From Larus michahellis (lineage: Eukaryota; Chordata; Aves; Charadriiformes; Laridae), in NCBI RefSeq assembly GCF_964199755.1, contig NC_133896.1:89822215-89886214 (forward strand): a stretch of 64,000 nucleotides of DNA. Reading direction: 5' to 3'. Of this stretch, positions 10,577 through 22,349 are shown piece after piece. Within the stretch, counting starts at the first letter, position 1. The number at the start of each line of letters is the position of its first letter. The position numbers were made by a program, and so were the translations under genes. Below the pieces are notes generated by a model. The model ran no database searches, was not told the origin of the DNA, and worked only from the letters and a program-made list of their open reading frames with translations.

Positions 10577-13500
10577 ACAAGGAAAGTCTTTGGAATGGGA
10601 AAGGGTAGAGGAACATAATCTTGTTTTCCTTATTATTTCTAGTGAACATGTGAATGATTAAGATGAATCTGAAAGATTCCCAGTCCTTTAATGCATGCTT
10701 TTTTCTGAGAAAATGTTTCATCACATTTGAGGCTTTTCAGGAGATATTTTGTAGAGTTTGAGTAAAAAGCATTGGGGAGGTTTCAGGTTGGATGCTCTGC
10801 ATTGTTTTCTTTCAGTTTCTAAGATTTGTGTAATTTGTACTCTGCTGTAAAATACATACATTTGGAATTGGATATATTTGAAATAGCAACATAAAAAATA
10901 CTTGCTAGACTTTTTTTTCCAAAACTGATGGCTATCTGTAAGTCCCTGAAATTGCTGCTTAGCTACTTGATTAACAGAGACTGGAACTACCGTTATTTAA
11001 GGATGTTCTCCCACACTAAATCAATACAAAATTTCCTACTTCCATTAATAGAAAACAGTGGGTTTTAAGAACACGCATGCATATACCAGCAAGTGACTGA
11101 AAAGGGCTGGTCCTGGTTCAGTTGCCCAAACACAGGCGTGTGTAGGCTATTCCCACCTGTCTGCCCCAGCAGGTCCTGTCTTAACACTACAGCCCCACGG
11201 GGATGCCCCCAGTGTCACGGGACACCTCATACTGCAATAGGTAACTGAGCTGAGCCCAAGGAACACCCAGCTTGGCCCCACTTAAGATCAAATTAGCCTG
11301 GTTTTGTTTAATTTTACCCTGGTAACTGCTGTGAAGTCTCAAACCGCTCTGTTCCTTGATGGCAACTTCTTTCCTCCTCCCTGGTCAGGTGCAACACGCC
11401 TGATTGAATTTCTGTTATTATTTCACACCGTTTATGTACCAAAATAATAATTCATATTAATTAAAGAATTAATTGCTCTTTGGAATACCTATTATTACAG
11501 CACAAATATTACATTAACTATTTTTAAAACAGTGGATTTCACTGTACTGATCTAACCCAGGAGGAAAAAACCCCACAAACTACTTAAGTGATTATTGGGT
11601 AGTGTTGTTTGGGTTTTTGTTGTGGGTTGGTTCCCCACCCCCCCTCCAAAATCTCCTATACCTCCGCTTTTATAATTGGGTCCAACTTTATATCAAATAC
11701 AATGAGACTTCCATTGCTGTGCTGCTTTCTGGCACAGAGTGCGGCTACCATGTTTCATGAAGGGATGCAGGAGTTGTGTCCTTTGCTCCACCACTGTCTT
11801 CAGGAGAGGCGGTGGGACCAGGGGATGGACGTCTCTGGGTTTTCTGATGCCTCCTGCCCGAGGATTTTTCATTAGTTCGACTTGCAGGAGTATGAAATCC
11901 AACAACTCCAAAGGGATTAAAGAACAATCTTTTCGCTGTACAAACAAATCAAATCCTGCTGTTTTTTTTAGTGAGTTCTTAAAGGCAGGGACGGCACTCT
12001 CCAACTGTTTATCCAACCTCAAAAAAAAAAAAAAACAAAAATCCCAAACTGAATTTCAACTGCCACCGTTTTGAAATAAGCAAGGTAATTTTTCATATTA
12101 AAATTGCAAACTGCTGGATGGATAAACTTTGTGATAGAAGAAGGCTTTGTATTTTCACAGCCGTTCCCCCTAGCCAGGGGTCAGCCACCCAGCCAGGAGG
12201 GGCTGGCAGAGATCCCCATGCGTTTCCACTGCAGGCGGATAACGTCAGCGGGATAGAGCATTATCCCAGGGTAATGGCCCCCCGCTGCTGTATGTAAACG
12301 CTGCGGCAAAGCTGAGGCAGTTACAAAAATGAAAACAACAACAATGCAAGTCTCAGCAATTTCATCTCCAAGCTGAAGATGGCCTTCCCGTGTCTGCTCC
12401 GGCAGGATCGCCGTTTGCTCTGTCGCCCCTGAGGGCAGCGGCGCGGGCACATGGGCCCCCACTTTGGGCGGGAGGCAAGGAGCACAGATGCCTCAGAGGG
12501 ATTTTGGCAGCTCGGGTCCCTGCCAGTGCTCCCTACGAGGCGTCATCTGCTGCCACCGAAACACAGCAGGAGGTGACAGCCTCCTTCCTGCCCCTCGCCA
12601 GCCATCAAGCTGCAGGGAGCCATTGCTGGCTGTTCCCTCCAGTCGCGCCTCTTCTGGGCTCGTCAGAGAAACACCCTTAAGCAAGGTCTCTCACCTCCCT
12701 CTCCGAGGGTCCCACCACAGGCATTGGGACGGGAGGTGTTTGCCCTCACGCACTGGAGCTAGGGCACGGCCTCCTGGCTACAGGCCAGCCCTCCAACTTG
12801 GCTTTGCGATGGGTGGCCATCAAGCATCATCTGACTGGGCTAATAAGGCTTAACGCTGTCAGGCATCCTGCGGGGCAGGAAGCACACCCCATAATCAGGG
12901 GAGGTGTCCGCCTTCGGCAGCCTCTCCAGCAAAGGCTGGGGAATAGCAGACGAGAATCCCCAGGCTCCACTCAGCTGTGGACAACAACCTGCTCCTTTCC
13001 AGAGCATTGCCAGAGCCCTCCACCCAGCCCCAGCATTTCCTTGCTGCTCTGTTCCCAAAACCAGCAGTCCCTGTGACTGCCTGGCGACTTCTTCTGAGCT
13101 GGAAACAAACAGTTTGCTAAGGCTAAAGGAAAACGGGTCCTTCAACAGCACTTTAACATCGTTATAAGTTTTGTTGCCTTCACTATAGAGAAGAATAAGC
13201 TAACTGAAGGAGACTGAAGTCACTAACAAACCTGCTGCTGCACAGGAGCCTCCCATCACTGCCAGGTCACCCACCCACACCATACCCCTCTTATTTCCCC
13301 ACCTGCACAACTGAGTTTTGCTCATCACTACGTCCCTCAACAAAACAGCTAGTCACCCCATGGCGCCTCTAACAGGGGCTGGAGAACAGGTATCTCTAGC
13401 TCACTGCTGCCAAATTACATACTCCGACTCTTCAGAAAACCCTTTTACAGAAAAAAAACACCACAAAGAGTTGATCAGTAGTGGAGGCCACTCAGCACTG

Positions 13501-15485
13501 GCCACCAGTGTGGGGAGAAGCCCCCTCAGAGCCACAGGCTGTCCAGGAGCACGAGGTCACCACCAGCACAAGCACACACCACCCTGCAACACAAGAAAGC
13601 TCACACCAGCCAAGCACCATAATAGGGCTTCCAAGCAATTAAAATACAATATAACTATCCCTCAATGCACAGAAAGCAAATTTCATATATAATCAGGCTA
13701 TAGAAGAAGAGCCAGTATCTACCCCTTGATTTTCTTCCTCCTCCATCTTTCCTCTCAGGCTTTTCTTGCTTCGAAGCCCCTGTAAATACGGATGCTCCAC
13801 CAGCGACATGTGCTGCTCATTAGCACGTCCTCAAGTCCACCTGAGCTACTTGGCCTCTGCAAATCTCCTGCCCTGGGGCCAGCCTGCTGCTGTTGTCAAG
13901 AAGTGGGGGCTGGTTTGGGGGGAATGGGCAGCTCCAGCTCCAGAGTCCTTTTGGAGCAGGGCAGAAAGGCTGAGGCACAAAAGCTGTTTGCTAGAAGCAC
14001 GAGGAAGCAGGACAAGGGGAATGAAAGATGGGAAACAGTCAAGAGGAGGGAAGGAAGAAGAGGTTTGTAGACTCTGTACCAAGCTATTTCTATCCTGGGG
14101 CTTGGCGTGGAGCCTGCGAGAGCAGAAATAGAGCCTCTCTGTGCTCAAAGGATGAAGAAGTAGGGGAGGGCAGAGGGGGGACTGGGGCTAGGCAAAAGAA
14201 CAGAAGAGAAAGGAAAGAAGGAAGAGATTTATATGGGCCATCTTATACACCAGCAACTGGCATAAAGCCTGCAAGGCTAGAAATAGCACATGCCTCAGAA
14301 AAAAAAAACAAACCAAAAAAACCAAACTTCTTCAGAATGCAGTCATTTCATTTGTTTGATTAAGGCATTACTGTGTGAAGTGCCTATATCTCTGCACAAT
14401 TACTGTTTTTATCTGGGTGATATGCAGCAGGTCATGAGCAGTAAGGGATGCTCCAAACATGGGAAAATGAAAACCAGATTAGAAAAAAATCCATTTTCTA
14501 AAAAATAATTTTCTTCTGTTTTTGAATTTTTCTATGCTAAAGGCTGTCATGCAATGGAAAGAGCATTATTATGCTGTGAAAAGACTCATAAAAAGAATTT
14601 TGTATTATATCAATACTTAAAATATGCAAATACGATATCTTCACGACGCCCCAAAATTATGCTTGGCATGAATTCTTAGCAACAATACAAATATCATCAT
14701 CTTCAAATAAGCGGGTATAACATGCTGCTCAAATAGCTGTAAAAACAACCTCATCACAGCTCCGGGAGCATCCACATTTCATCTTTGATGTAGGTAGATT
14801 TTAAGTAGGAAAGGGAAGAAAGTTGTCTTAAACATCAGGGTGTATTGGGATGAACCGTAGTGGAGCAACTGAATATTTAATGTGGAAAGGAGACCTGTCG
14901 GCGTGCATTTACACAGCCGCTGCTGTTATAAAAACCTGGTTTTGATGCTGTGCAGGCTCAGCTACGAGGGCTGAGCGCTGCGGCACAGCCTCCTCCTTCC
15001 CTCCCGCACCTCCCTTGAAACAGGGTTATCCCCAGGCTCTGATCCAATGCGTTTGAGCCTTATGTTAGCTCCTGTCTGTCTTTATCCCTACATATCAATT
15101 GGCTGTGATTTTTTTTTTTAAAAAGGTGGGGGAAATAGTGAAAATAGTATAACACAGAAGTTTCTTTGTGGGGTGGGTACCTTTTCACACCTTCTTTCAG
15201 TGTAAGTACTTTTACAGGGCTTGATTCTGATCTCATTAAGTCAACAACGTACCGTGACTCCCCTGAGAGTGGTGGATTTACCCCAGCACTTGAGATCAGG
15301 ATCAGAACTCTGCACTTTATTGTCTTTTCTTTCTGCTGCAATCAGGTTTTCAAAAAGGTAGCAGCTATTTCTGCTCGCTCCAGACCAAGAGTGGCGGGAG
15401 GGTTTTGCCCGAGGAACAATGCATCCTTCTCCGTACACTGTACAGAATTCCCATCTTGTGCATTAGAATAGATGTTGAAACAGTT

Positions 15486-15517
15486 CTAATTAACATTTTT
15501 AATTTGCATTTTAATTG
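15486..15517. promoter_or_regulatory. octamer/homeodomain site cluster, enhancer candidate
   Basis: Within 32 bases there are CTAATTAAC (15486-15494), ATTTGCAT (15502-15509, the reverse complement of the octamer ATGCAAAT) and TTAATTG (15511-15517). POU and homeodomain factors bind such sites together in many neural enhancers. A second octamer, ATGCAAAT, lies at 14624-14631. Function is inference; AT-rich DNA produces TAAT sites often. Confidence 0.3.
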
Positions 15518-15710
15518 CCTGCCAGGGTGTGAAATGACATGTCTGGGTAAAGGAGCGTTTTTCTTAGTTCCAGTGGTTTGCACAGTCCCAGCGAGGCAAC
15601 GGGGGCAGAAGCACCCCGGACACTGGTCATTTTGCAGAATTCCCCGTAATTAAGGCAGGGCCTGACCCAATGCCCAATAAGTGAAGCTGAAAGGCTTCAC
15701 ATGGGTGTGC

Positions 15711-15734
15711 GTTTGTTTGTTTGTTTGTTTGTTT
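15711..15734. repeat. (GTTT)6 microsatellite
   Basis: Six perfect GTTT units in tandem. Confidence 0.95.
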
Positions 15735-16579
15735 AGTGAATGGAACTCCCGTAATTAATTTTTGTCTGAAGGCACACATCAGATCTTGATTTTAAAACTG
15801 CCAGTTGCAAAGAATCAGCGCAATCATTCGAAGGTTGTTTTAGCGGCTAATTGCTCTCTTTGTAAGGAAAACACCATATACATACATATGAATACATATA
15901 TATGTATTTTAAAGATTATGTTATTGCAGATATGAATTTGCCTCTAAGCAGCTTCCGGCTTGTGCAGCGTGCAGCTACACAAAGGTCACGGTGAAATCAT
16001 CCTGAGCCACTTCTTTTTTCAGCAAGACAGGGGGAGTTCCCCAGATTTTCACCTCTTAGGCCAAATTTTCCAGCCCTTTTCCCATTTTCACGGGTCCTCC
16101 TGCTGTGGATTCCAACTTCTCGAAATCATGCTAGAGTCGGAGATGTCCGAACTGGGACGTTTTCAAATCTCAGCCGCAGGGATGCCAAATGCAGAGGACA
16201 TGTATCCTCCTTCTGATAGCTTTGCCCACTCAGCTGCTGCATTTGCTCTTCTGGCCGCAGCACTGGCTGGGCACACCAGGTGCATTCTCCCAGCCAAACC
16301 CATATCCAAGTCCTGTTTTTTTTAGAACTCCTCTCTCTGAGGCAAAGTCACTCTGGCCCATGTCCTTGTGTTTAGGGATACGACTTCATCCGTGGCCATA
16401 CTGAAATGCAAAGCAATTTGCTGTACCTCATTTTCTAAAAAAAATCTAGATCAGAGGTGTACCTGTGAACTGTCCTATTCAGTATTTCCTGAAGTCCAAC
16501 ACTTGGTTCATCTATAAAAAGTCTCAGTAACACCTTTTTTTGGGAGGGGGAGGCAGGTTTCACGGTCAAGATCTAGCAG

Positions 16580-18930
16580 TTAAATCATGTCGGGACAGGA
16601 ACCACTACCTGGAGGACCCTACAAAACATATAGCCTCTTAAAGATGATTCCTCATTTAATTACATCGGTTAGGTGGTTTTTAATTCATTTAACGTGTGCC
16701 ATGTTGAAATTATATCATTCCAGTTTCCTCCTCAAAATACATGGTGAGGGTGCCAAGTCATGTGCCTTACAGAAGTCTATTACCTTAACACTATTTCATT
16801 TGTCATCCAAACTTGTAATCTCATAAAAAGATATCAAATTAGTTTGAGAAGATCCATTTTACTTAAACCCACCTTGATTAGCATTTAATTTTATTAGCCT
16901 CTTTTAATTCTTTATTACTCAAGTCTTGCACAATCAATCCCATCACTGCCTTTTTCCGGGGATCAAAGTCAGGCTAACGCTCTCTCACTTTGGCCATCCT
17001 CTTTCCCTTTTTAAAATATTGGCACAATTTCAGCTTTCTCTGGACTGCTGAGGCTTCCCTCATGTCCTAACGTGTCTGAAAATTCATTATTAGATTTTTA
17101 AAAAGCTCCTCAGACAACTTCTCAGAAACAAAGTTCCTGATTCAAAAAATTTGGTAATTGCTGTTTAACGCACAGTTTAAGGACTGCTAGGCTTAAAAGT
17201 ACTTGGTCAACGGCAGTGTGTAATGTCCATCTAGCGCCTGGGCATTTTGCCTTCACACAGCAAAGATATTTATTTAAAAATTCTACCGTTTTACTAATAC
17301 TCTTGATGAATCTCCCATTCCCGTTTGCCTTTGTATTCTTATCGTTACTGTTTCAAGCCATTGATACTCCCTCTGCACGTTTGCTTTCCTTGTCCCTTTT
17401 TAACACAAATTTCTCCCTTCATCAGTTTGGTATACATCAGTTACTCTTTTTTCCCAGTCTGCTTTTATTTACCCTCCAAAACAGCATGGGGGATTTTTTG
17501 AAATTAGTTTGAGTCTTTCTGGATTCTGGGACTGTTCTTTGGCAAACTTGATTAAACCGTTTGCGAATACCATCTATATTTTCCTGCTTAAATGTTTTTT
17601 TCCTAACTGATGTGCTAGTATTTGGCTTTGTGAAATTGCCCTTTTGAAAGAGAAAGCGTTTAGCTGACTTGTTCTAGCTCCTTATTTCACGTTCACACAG
17701 TGGATGTGATCAAAGTCATGGCTGCTGATACCTCAAGGTGCTTCAGCATCCTTGTTCTACGAACCAGTTCTCCTCGTCCCTCAAGATGAGACGTGACGTA
17801 GATGTGGTTCCTGCTGGAAGTAGCCTTTTTGTCAGCAAATTGCCATCTGGGGGTTTTAGAAATTCTACCAGACTGAAATCTCCACTTTACACCATTCAGA
17901 ACGAACCGTCTCACAACGACGAGTGTGGGGTACGTTGCAAACATTATCAATACATGTTTAAGAAGTAGTCATCCTCTACAGGCATGACTCAGAAAGCTCA
18001 ATTGAATTTAATGGTGTCAAGTGCTTATCACCTGGAGGGACACCACAAGCTTTACTTCTTAGGTCCGGTGGATGAATAAATATTCCAGTTGACTGACTTC
18101 GTAGTTGCCAGCATCACCACATTATACTGTAAGCCAGCTTTATTTCCCTTTTGCCGAGTTGATCTTTTCTAAAGAGATTATAAACAACTTAATCAACATT
18201 CCTGTCATGTGTCATCCTATTAGGTTTCATTAATATCAGCTAGTTTAAATGCATGTTTCTAAACAAGCAATTTCTATTCCTTCCATTTATTACCTGGGCT
18301 TTTAATCTTGATACATAATCAATTTATGAATTTCTACACAGCATAGTCTTTGTCTCCATTATGCGTTGCCAACACAAAGATTTTGTACAGTCTGAGGGTT
18401 TGGTGGTCCCTTCTTTTCACACACTTCTGTTAGTTGAAACCCCTCCTTGCAGCTCCAGGCAGCCTGGTCTTCTGCAGAACAGGAGCTCTTCCAAACTGTG
18501 CAGTTTTTCTGCTGTCCTAAAAACCCAAATTCTTTAACTTACACCTCCTAGTTAAGCAGCTTTTTCACTGTCAGGTCCATGCACCTTCTGATTTCCTTCA
18601 TTTGCTTCCAACAGGATACCTCAGAAATCCCTCTCCCTCAGCTCCTTTTGGATCATAATGTTTACTAAGCTCCATCATGACTCAGTGCAGCGGTGTCTTC
18701 TGGTTTCATGAAGTGTCGTCCTTTGGGCTGTGGATCCTTGTGCCGGTTCATCACCCTGCTGCCAGCCTGTCCCTCAGAGAATATTTCTTCCTACCTATTC
18801 TCTGTGCAACAGAAGTTGGTCTGCCTCCCTGGTTTTGTCTTTTTCTGCATCCTCCCAGTACCCAGCGACGGGATCCTCCCTGCATTTCACTGTCCCAGTA
18901 CACAAAACTTCTTAGAAATTTCTTGTGGAA
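16580..18930 (-). mobile_element. ancient CR1/L3-type LINE, near full length, heavily decayed
   Basis: Read on the minus strand, the block follows the order of an old amniote CR1-like LINE. Around 18.9-18.2 kb is the 5' part and the start of the endonuclease region. Around 17.7 kb is the end of the endonuclease, where the complement encodes SSHDFDHIHC, recalling the SDHDLI-type motif. The linker and then the reverse transcriptase part extend to about 16.6 kb. Long stretches (for example about 16690-17110, 17590-17900 and 18690-18800) look like the consensus I remember from turtle and crocodile genomes, but stop codons and indels are frequent and no long frame survives. Borders are approximate. 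The family name is from memory; a repeat-library search would fix it. The element is clearly older than the CR1 copy at 21721. Confidence 0.65.
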
Positions 18931-19944
18931 ATACTAAAGGCTGTGCACCTGTGTATTTACTTATCAAAGGCAATCATCAATTGAACAACTTCTAAAGCAA
19001 AATCCTTCCCCAAAGAATGAACCTTTTTGCTTGCTATAGCTCAAGTTCCTGCATTTGAAGTCTCATATCCCAGCTAAACCTGAACCAAACCGCCACGGTT
19101 TGCAAATAACGAAGACATAGCCCAGCACGCTGAGCATCTAACTCTTACAGGGCTAAAACTCTGGTTGATGCAGGACCACATACCTGTGCCCCGCTGAGGA
19201 GTCGTCCCACTTTGAAGATGTGGAACTTCTTCAAGGAAGAACCTCCCTTGAAAAGCTGAAACGTCCCTTGGAAAACAGTCACAAAAATGAAGTGCAAGCG
19301 GGTTGTAAATTCAGACGTAATGAGCTCAATCTTCCCTTAGAACATGACTAGAGTGTTTCCCCTGGGAAGGAGGCTGCTCTTGTGTGGCCAGGGGAAGTGA
19401 AGGTCCAGCACAGAGGGTGTCTCCCTCGACTCCAGCTCAGCTAGAAAAGGGCACAGGGCAGAGATAAACATGTCTACTCTTGAAAACATCCTGAAAAATT
19501 GCATAAGCCTTAGGTGCAGTCATATGAGGACACTCTTGGCTTAAACTTATTTAGATGCTTGTTTTGCTGAGGTCAGTGCTCATACTTCTGTTGACTTCAA
19601 TAGGACCAAGACATTTTCCAGCACACATTTCTTCAGAGTAGGTTTTCTTTCTGCTCTCCCAAAATAACAGAAGAAAATCAAGTTGTTGCGCTGAAGACAT
19701 CAGAGCAGAAGAAAGAAAAACAACAGACTCCAGGGTTTTGCTGTGGCTCCCTGCGTACATTAAGTTTTGGAGTGGCCGGGGCAGACAGATGGACATGCCG
19801 GCTGTCTGGAGCCCACATGCCAGCTCTGAGCCAGCCACCATGTAGGATGTCACTGCGTAGCCACGTGGGCTGAGGGGCACTGGGGACAGGGAGCAGTGCA
19901 GGTGGCTTCCCTTGGGAACACAAGACACGAGCTTTCCCTTCTAC

Positions 19945-20130
19945 AAGGAGGAGCATTTTACAGTATGAGGTGGTCAAACACCGGCACAGATGCCCAGAGG
20001 GGCGATGAACTCCATTTTTGGAGATACTCAAAACTCAGCTGGAGGAGCCCTGAGCAACCCACTCGGCTGGACATGCTTGGAGCGGGATGTTGGGCTGGGC
20101 ATGGACAGAGGTGCTCCGACCTGAGCAACT
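19945..20130 (+). mobile_element. CR1 LINE 3' fragment
   Basis: The segment follows the 3' coding end of avian CR1 in the forward direction: GGTGGTCAAACA, then TGCCCAGAG, TTGGAGATACTCAAAACT and GCCCTGAGCAACC in the expected order and spacing. It is a 5'-truncated, moderately diverged piece. The open frame covering it (19896-20348) is explained by the repeat and is not a gene. Confidence 0.75.
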
Positions 20131-20405
20131 CAGAAACCAGACATGGGTCATTTTGCTCCTCACAGAGTAAGCTGGTTTCCCGCTTGAACGGACCTTGGGC
20201 TTCTGACAGTCTTGCACAGATTCAGCTCAGCTTTGCATCGCAGTGGTATCAGCACCGTCTTCCTGCGGGAACAGCCTCGCAGTCCTCTGTAGCCGTCTGG
20301 AGGAAAGGAAAAGCTGCTGTGAAGCCACCAAGAAGTCAAGAGAAGTAACTGCCTTTTACATCTATAAGGAACTTCCAAAGAATAAAACCAGGACTATTTT
20401 TTTTC

Positions 20406-20411
20406 TTTATT
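20406..20411 (-). terminator. AATAAA poly(A) signal behind the orphan exon candidate
   Basis: The complement of TTTATT gives AATAAA, 14 bases after the TGA of the 20425-20592 candidate. The DNA around it is A/T-rich, so the hexamer alone is weak evidence. Confidence 0.3.
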
Positions 20412-20424
20412 AAAAAATAAAAAA

Positions 20425-20592
20425 TCACACATACCACCTTCCATTTTCAGCTTTACATGTGGGCTGTGAGTTCCTGATGATTTTTAGACCAACACCACAA
20501 CTGCTGAACACAACTGCTGTTAATAACACCAGTGCGGTGACTACCAAGACAACACTGTTCTTTAAAGGACGCTCTCCTTTTTCACTCAGAAA
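20425..20592 (-). CDS. orphan terminal-exon candidate with one transmembrane helix
   Basis: On the minus strand a good acceptor (pyrimidine-rich, ...GGCTTCATTTCAG) is followed by 56 codons in frame. They read FLSEKGERPLKNS, then a 23-residue hydrophobic helix starting VVLVVTALVLLTAVVF, then a basic-starting tail (KIIRNSQPTCKAENGRWYV) and TGA. An AATAAA lies 14 bases beyond the stop. This has the shape of the last exon of a type I membrane protein: juxtamembrane stalk, transmembrane helix, short cytoplasmic tail. I do not recognise the protein and found no upstream exon. A decayed retrocopy or chance hydrophobic frame is possible. No such gene is expected between EFCAB6 and MPPED1 from human synteny. 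Confidence 0.3.
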   Translation of the reverse strand, partial: FLSEKGERPLKNSVVLVVTALVLLTAVVFSSCGVGLKIIRNSQPTCKAENGRWYV

Positions 20593-21720
20593 CTGAAATG
20601 AAGCCAATAGGGAGCAGGAAACGTCACCGTCACTTCTGAGAGCCCCATTCAAGTCATTTGCTTTCATACATTTTGTTGCTTTCCATCTCCCAGCTTTGAA
20701 TTCCTTTTGTTGTTTCTAATAGATAACACCAGCTTCAAAGTTTGAAGAAACCGTTCCTCTTCTGCCGCTGTTGTCCTTTTTTCTTTTATTCCTTTAGCAA
20801 ATGTTGATTTTTTTGCAAGTTAAAAGGAGCTGCTTCAACAAAGCGTGCCCAGGATCCGGGAGAGCCGGGTGTCTCGCGCTGCGGCATCCTGAGCTCATGG
20901 AGGGGTGGAAGGACCCTTTCCTGACCAGCAAATGCAGCTGCACCCTTTGCCGCTCCATCTACCCAACCTTGTGGGCTTGGCAGTGAAAGTCCTACTTACT
21001 CTTCAGGTTAAAGTCTGTGCACTAGAAGTTCCTATACCTTTATTTGAAGGGACAGCATGTGTTTGGTAGCAGGTGGATTAAAAGCGATTAAGAAATCCTC
21101 TACTTTTAACTTAGAAGAGAGCACAGTATTTACAGGTTTACCACTTCAGTCAGTGTTAGTGAGCAGTCACTGGTTACAGCGGTCATCCAACCAGCTCAGC
21201 CGGTGTCGACGCTAGTGCAACACACTGACGCAGAGCTAAAGGCAGCTGATGAAGTGTCTTCATCATAATTTGCTGAGTGCCTTGTCTATATTTTCGTGAT
21301 TTATTACTTCCCTGACTTTCTTAGGTGTTGGGAGGAACAATGAATCAATCCAAGCATTTTTCAGAGCAGGGACTGCTAATTGCACGAGCTCTGTTTACCG
21401 CTCAAGAGCTCCAGTTTTGACAAGTCTCTTGACCGCATGTTAATACGTATGATTAATTATTGTTACAGGCATCCGCAGAAACAAACCCAATAGGTAACAC
21501 TTCAGAGCTATTATTTCTTTCTGAACAAGCAATAAACATAATTATGTACACATTCTGTTGCAAGCATAACAGGCAGGGGAAGAAGGTGCTTTTGAAGGTG
21601 TGTGGGTAAACCGCTGCTCCAGAGTGATGGGTACTCAAAAGGCAGAGGCTGAAACAACGGGGCAGCAGGTTCAAAGCAGTTACTTCTCGTGATGCCTTGG
21701 TGGCTTCACAGCAGCTTTTC

Positions 21721-22345
21721 ATAGAATCATAGAATGGTTTGGGTTGGAAGGGACCTTAACAATCACCCAGTTCCAACCCCCCTGCCATGGGCAGGGACAC
21801 CTCCCACTAGACCAAGTTGCTCAAAGCCCCATCCAGCCTGGCCTTGAACACTTCCAGGGATGGGGCATCCACAGCTTCTCTGGGCAACCTGTTCCAGTGC
21901 CTCACTACCCTCACAGTAAAGAGTTTCTTCCTAATATCTAATCCAAATCTCCCCTCTTTCAGTTTGAAACCGTTATCCCTCATCCTATCATTATACTCCC
22001 TGATAAAGAGTCCCTCTCCACCTCTCCTGTAGGCCCCCTTCAGGTACTGGAAGGCCACTATAAGGTCTCCCTGGAGCCTTCTCTTCTCCAGGCTGAACAA
22101 CCCCAACTCTCTCAGCCTGTCTTCACAGCAGAGGTGCTCCAGCCCACTCATCATCTTCATGGCCCTGCTCTGGACTCGCTCCAACAGGTCCATGTCCTTC
22201 CTATGCTGGGGGCTCCAGAGCTGGACGCAGAACTCCAGGTGGGGTCTCACGAGGCTTCAGTAAAGGGGTAGAATCACCTCCCTCGACCTGCTGGCCACAC
22301 CTCTTTTGATACAGCCCAGGATACAGTTGGCTTTTGAGGCTTTCC
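21721..22345 (-). mobile_element. CR1 LINE, 5'-truncated, relatively young
   Basis: The minus-strand copy ends at 21721 with ATTCTATGATTCTAT, the short 3' repeat typical of avian CR1. It covers the 3'UTR and the C-terminal part of ORF2. An open stretch of 147 codons (21807-22250) encodes the ORF2 tail, with segments such as RPHLEFCVQLWSPQ, RRLQGDLIVAFQYLKG and TVRVVRHWNRLPREAVDAPS. No frameshift interrupts this stretch, which marks a fairly recent insertion. The left part is lost, as is usual for 5'-truncated copies; the exact truncation point near 22345 is approximate. Confidence 0.92.
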
Positions 22346-22349
22346 TTTC

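Larger units (their letters stand above)
9494..16579. other. intergenic DNA without a recognised gene
   Basis: I find no exon here that I would defend. It contains CA/TA microsatellites (10103 and 10532), an AT-rich block with TTAATTAA-type sites (about 11395-11520), a moderately GC-rich part (about 12180-14200) whose long frames are low in protein character, octamer/homeodomain sites (14624, 15486-15517), a GTTT microsatellite (15711) and an 18-base palindrome (15891). Confidence 0.5.

Noticed and set aside
12255..12280. Sequence resembling a homing endonuclease (I-SceI) site; a similar one near 59850
   Set aside because: Only partial matches to the 18-base site, and no endonuclease gene or intron context. 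Coincidence.
12181..12462. 93-codon minus-strand frame with a short hydrophobic helix
   Set aside because: No acceptor or poly(A) signal around it, and the hydrophobic run comes from a (GTT)n-like stretch.
19896..20348. 150-codon plus-strand frame
   Set aside because: Its first half is a CR1 3' fragment read in frame, so it is not a gene.
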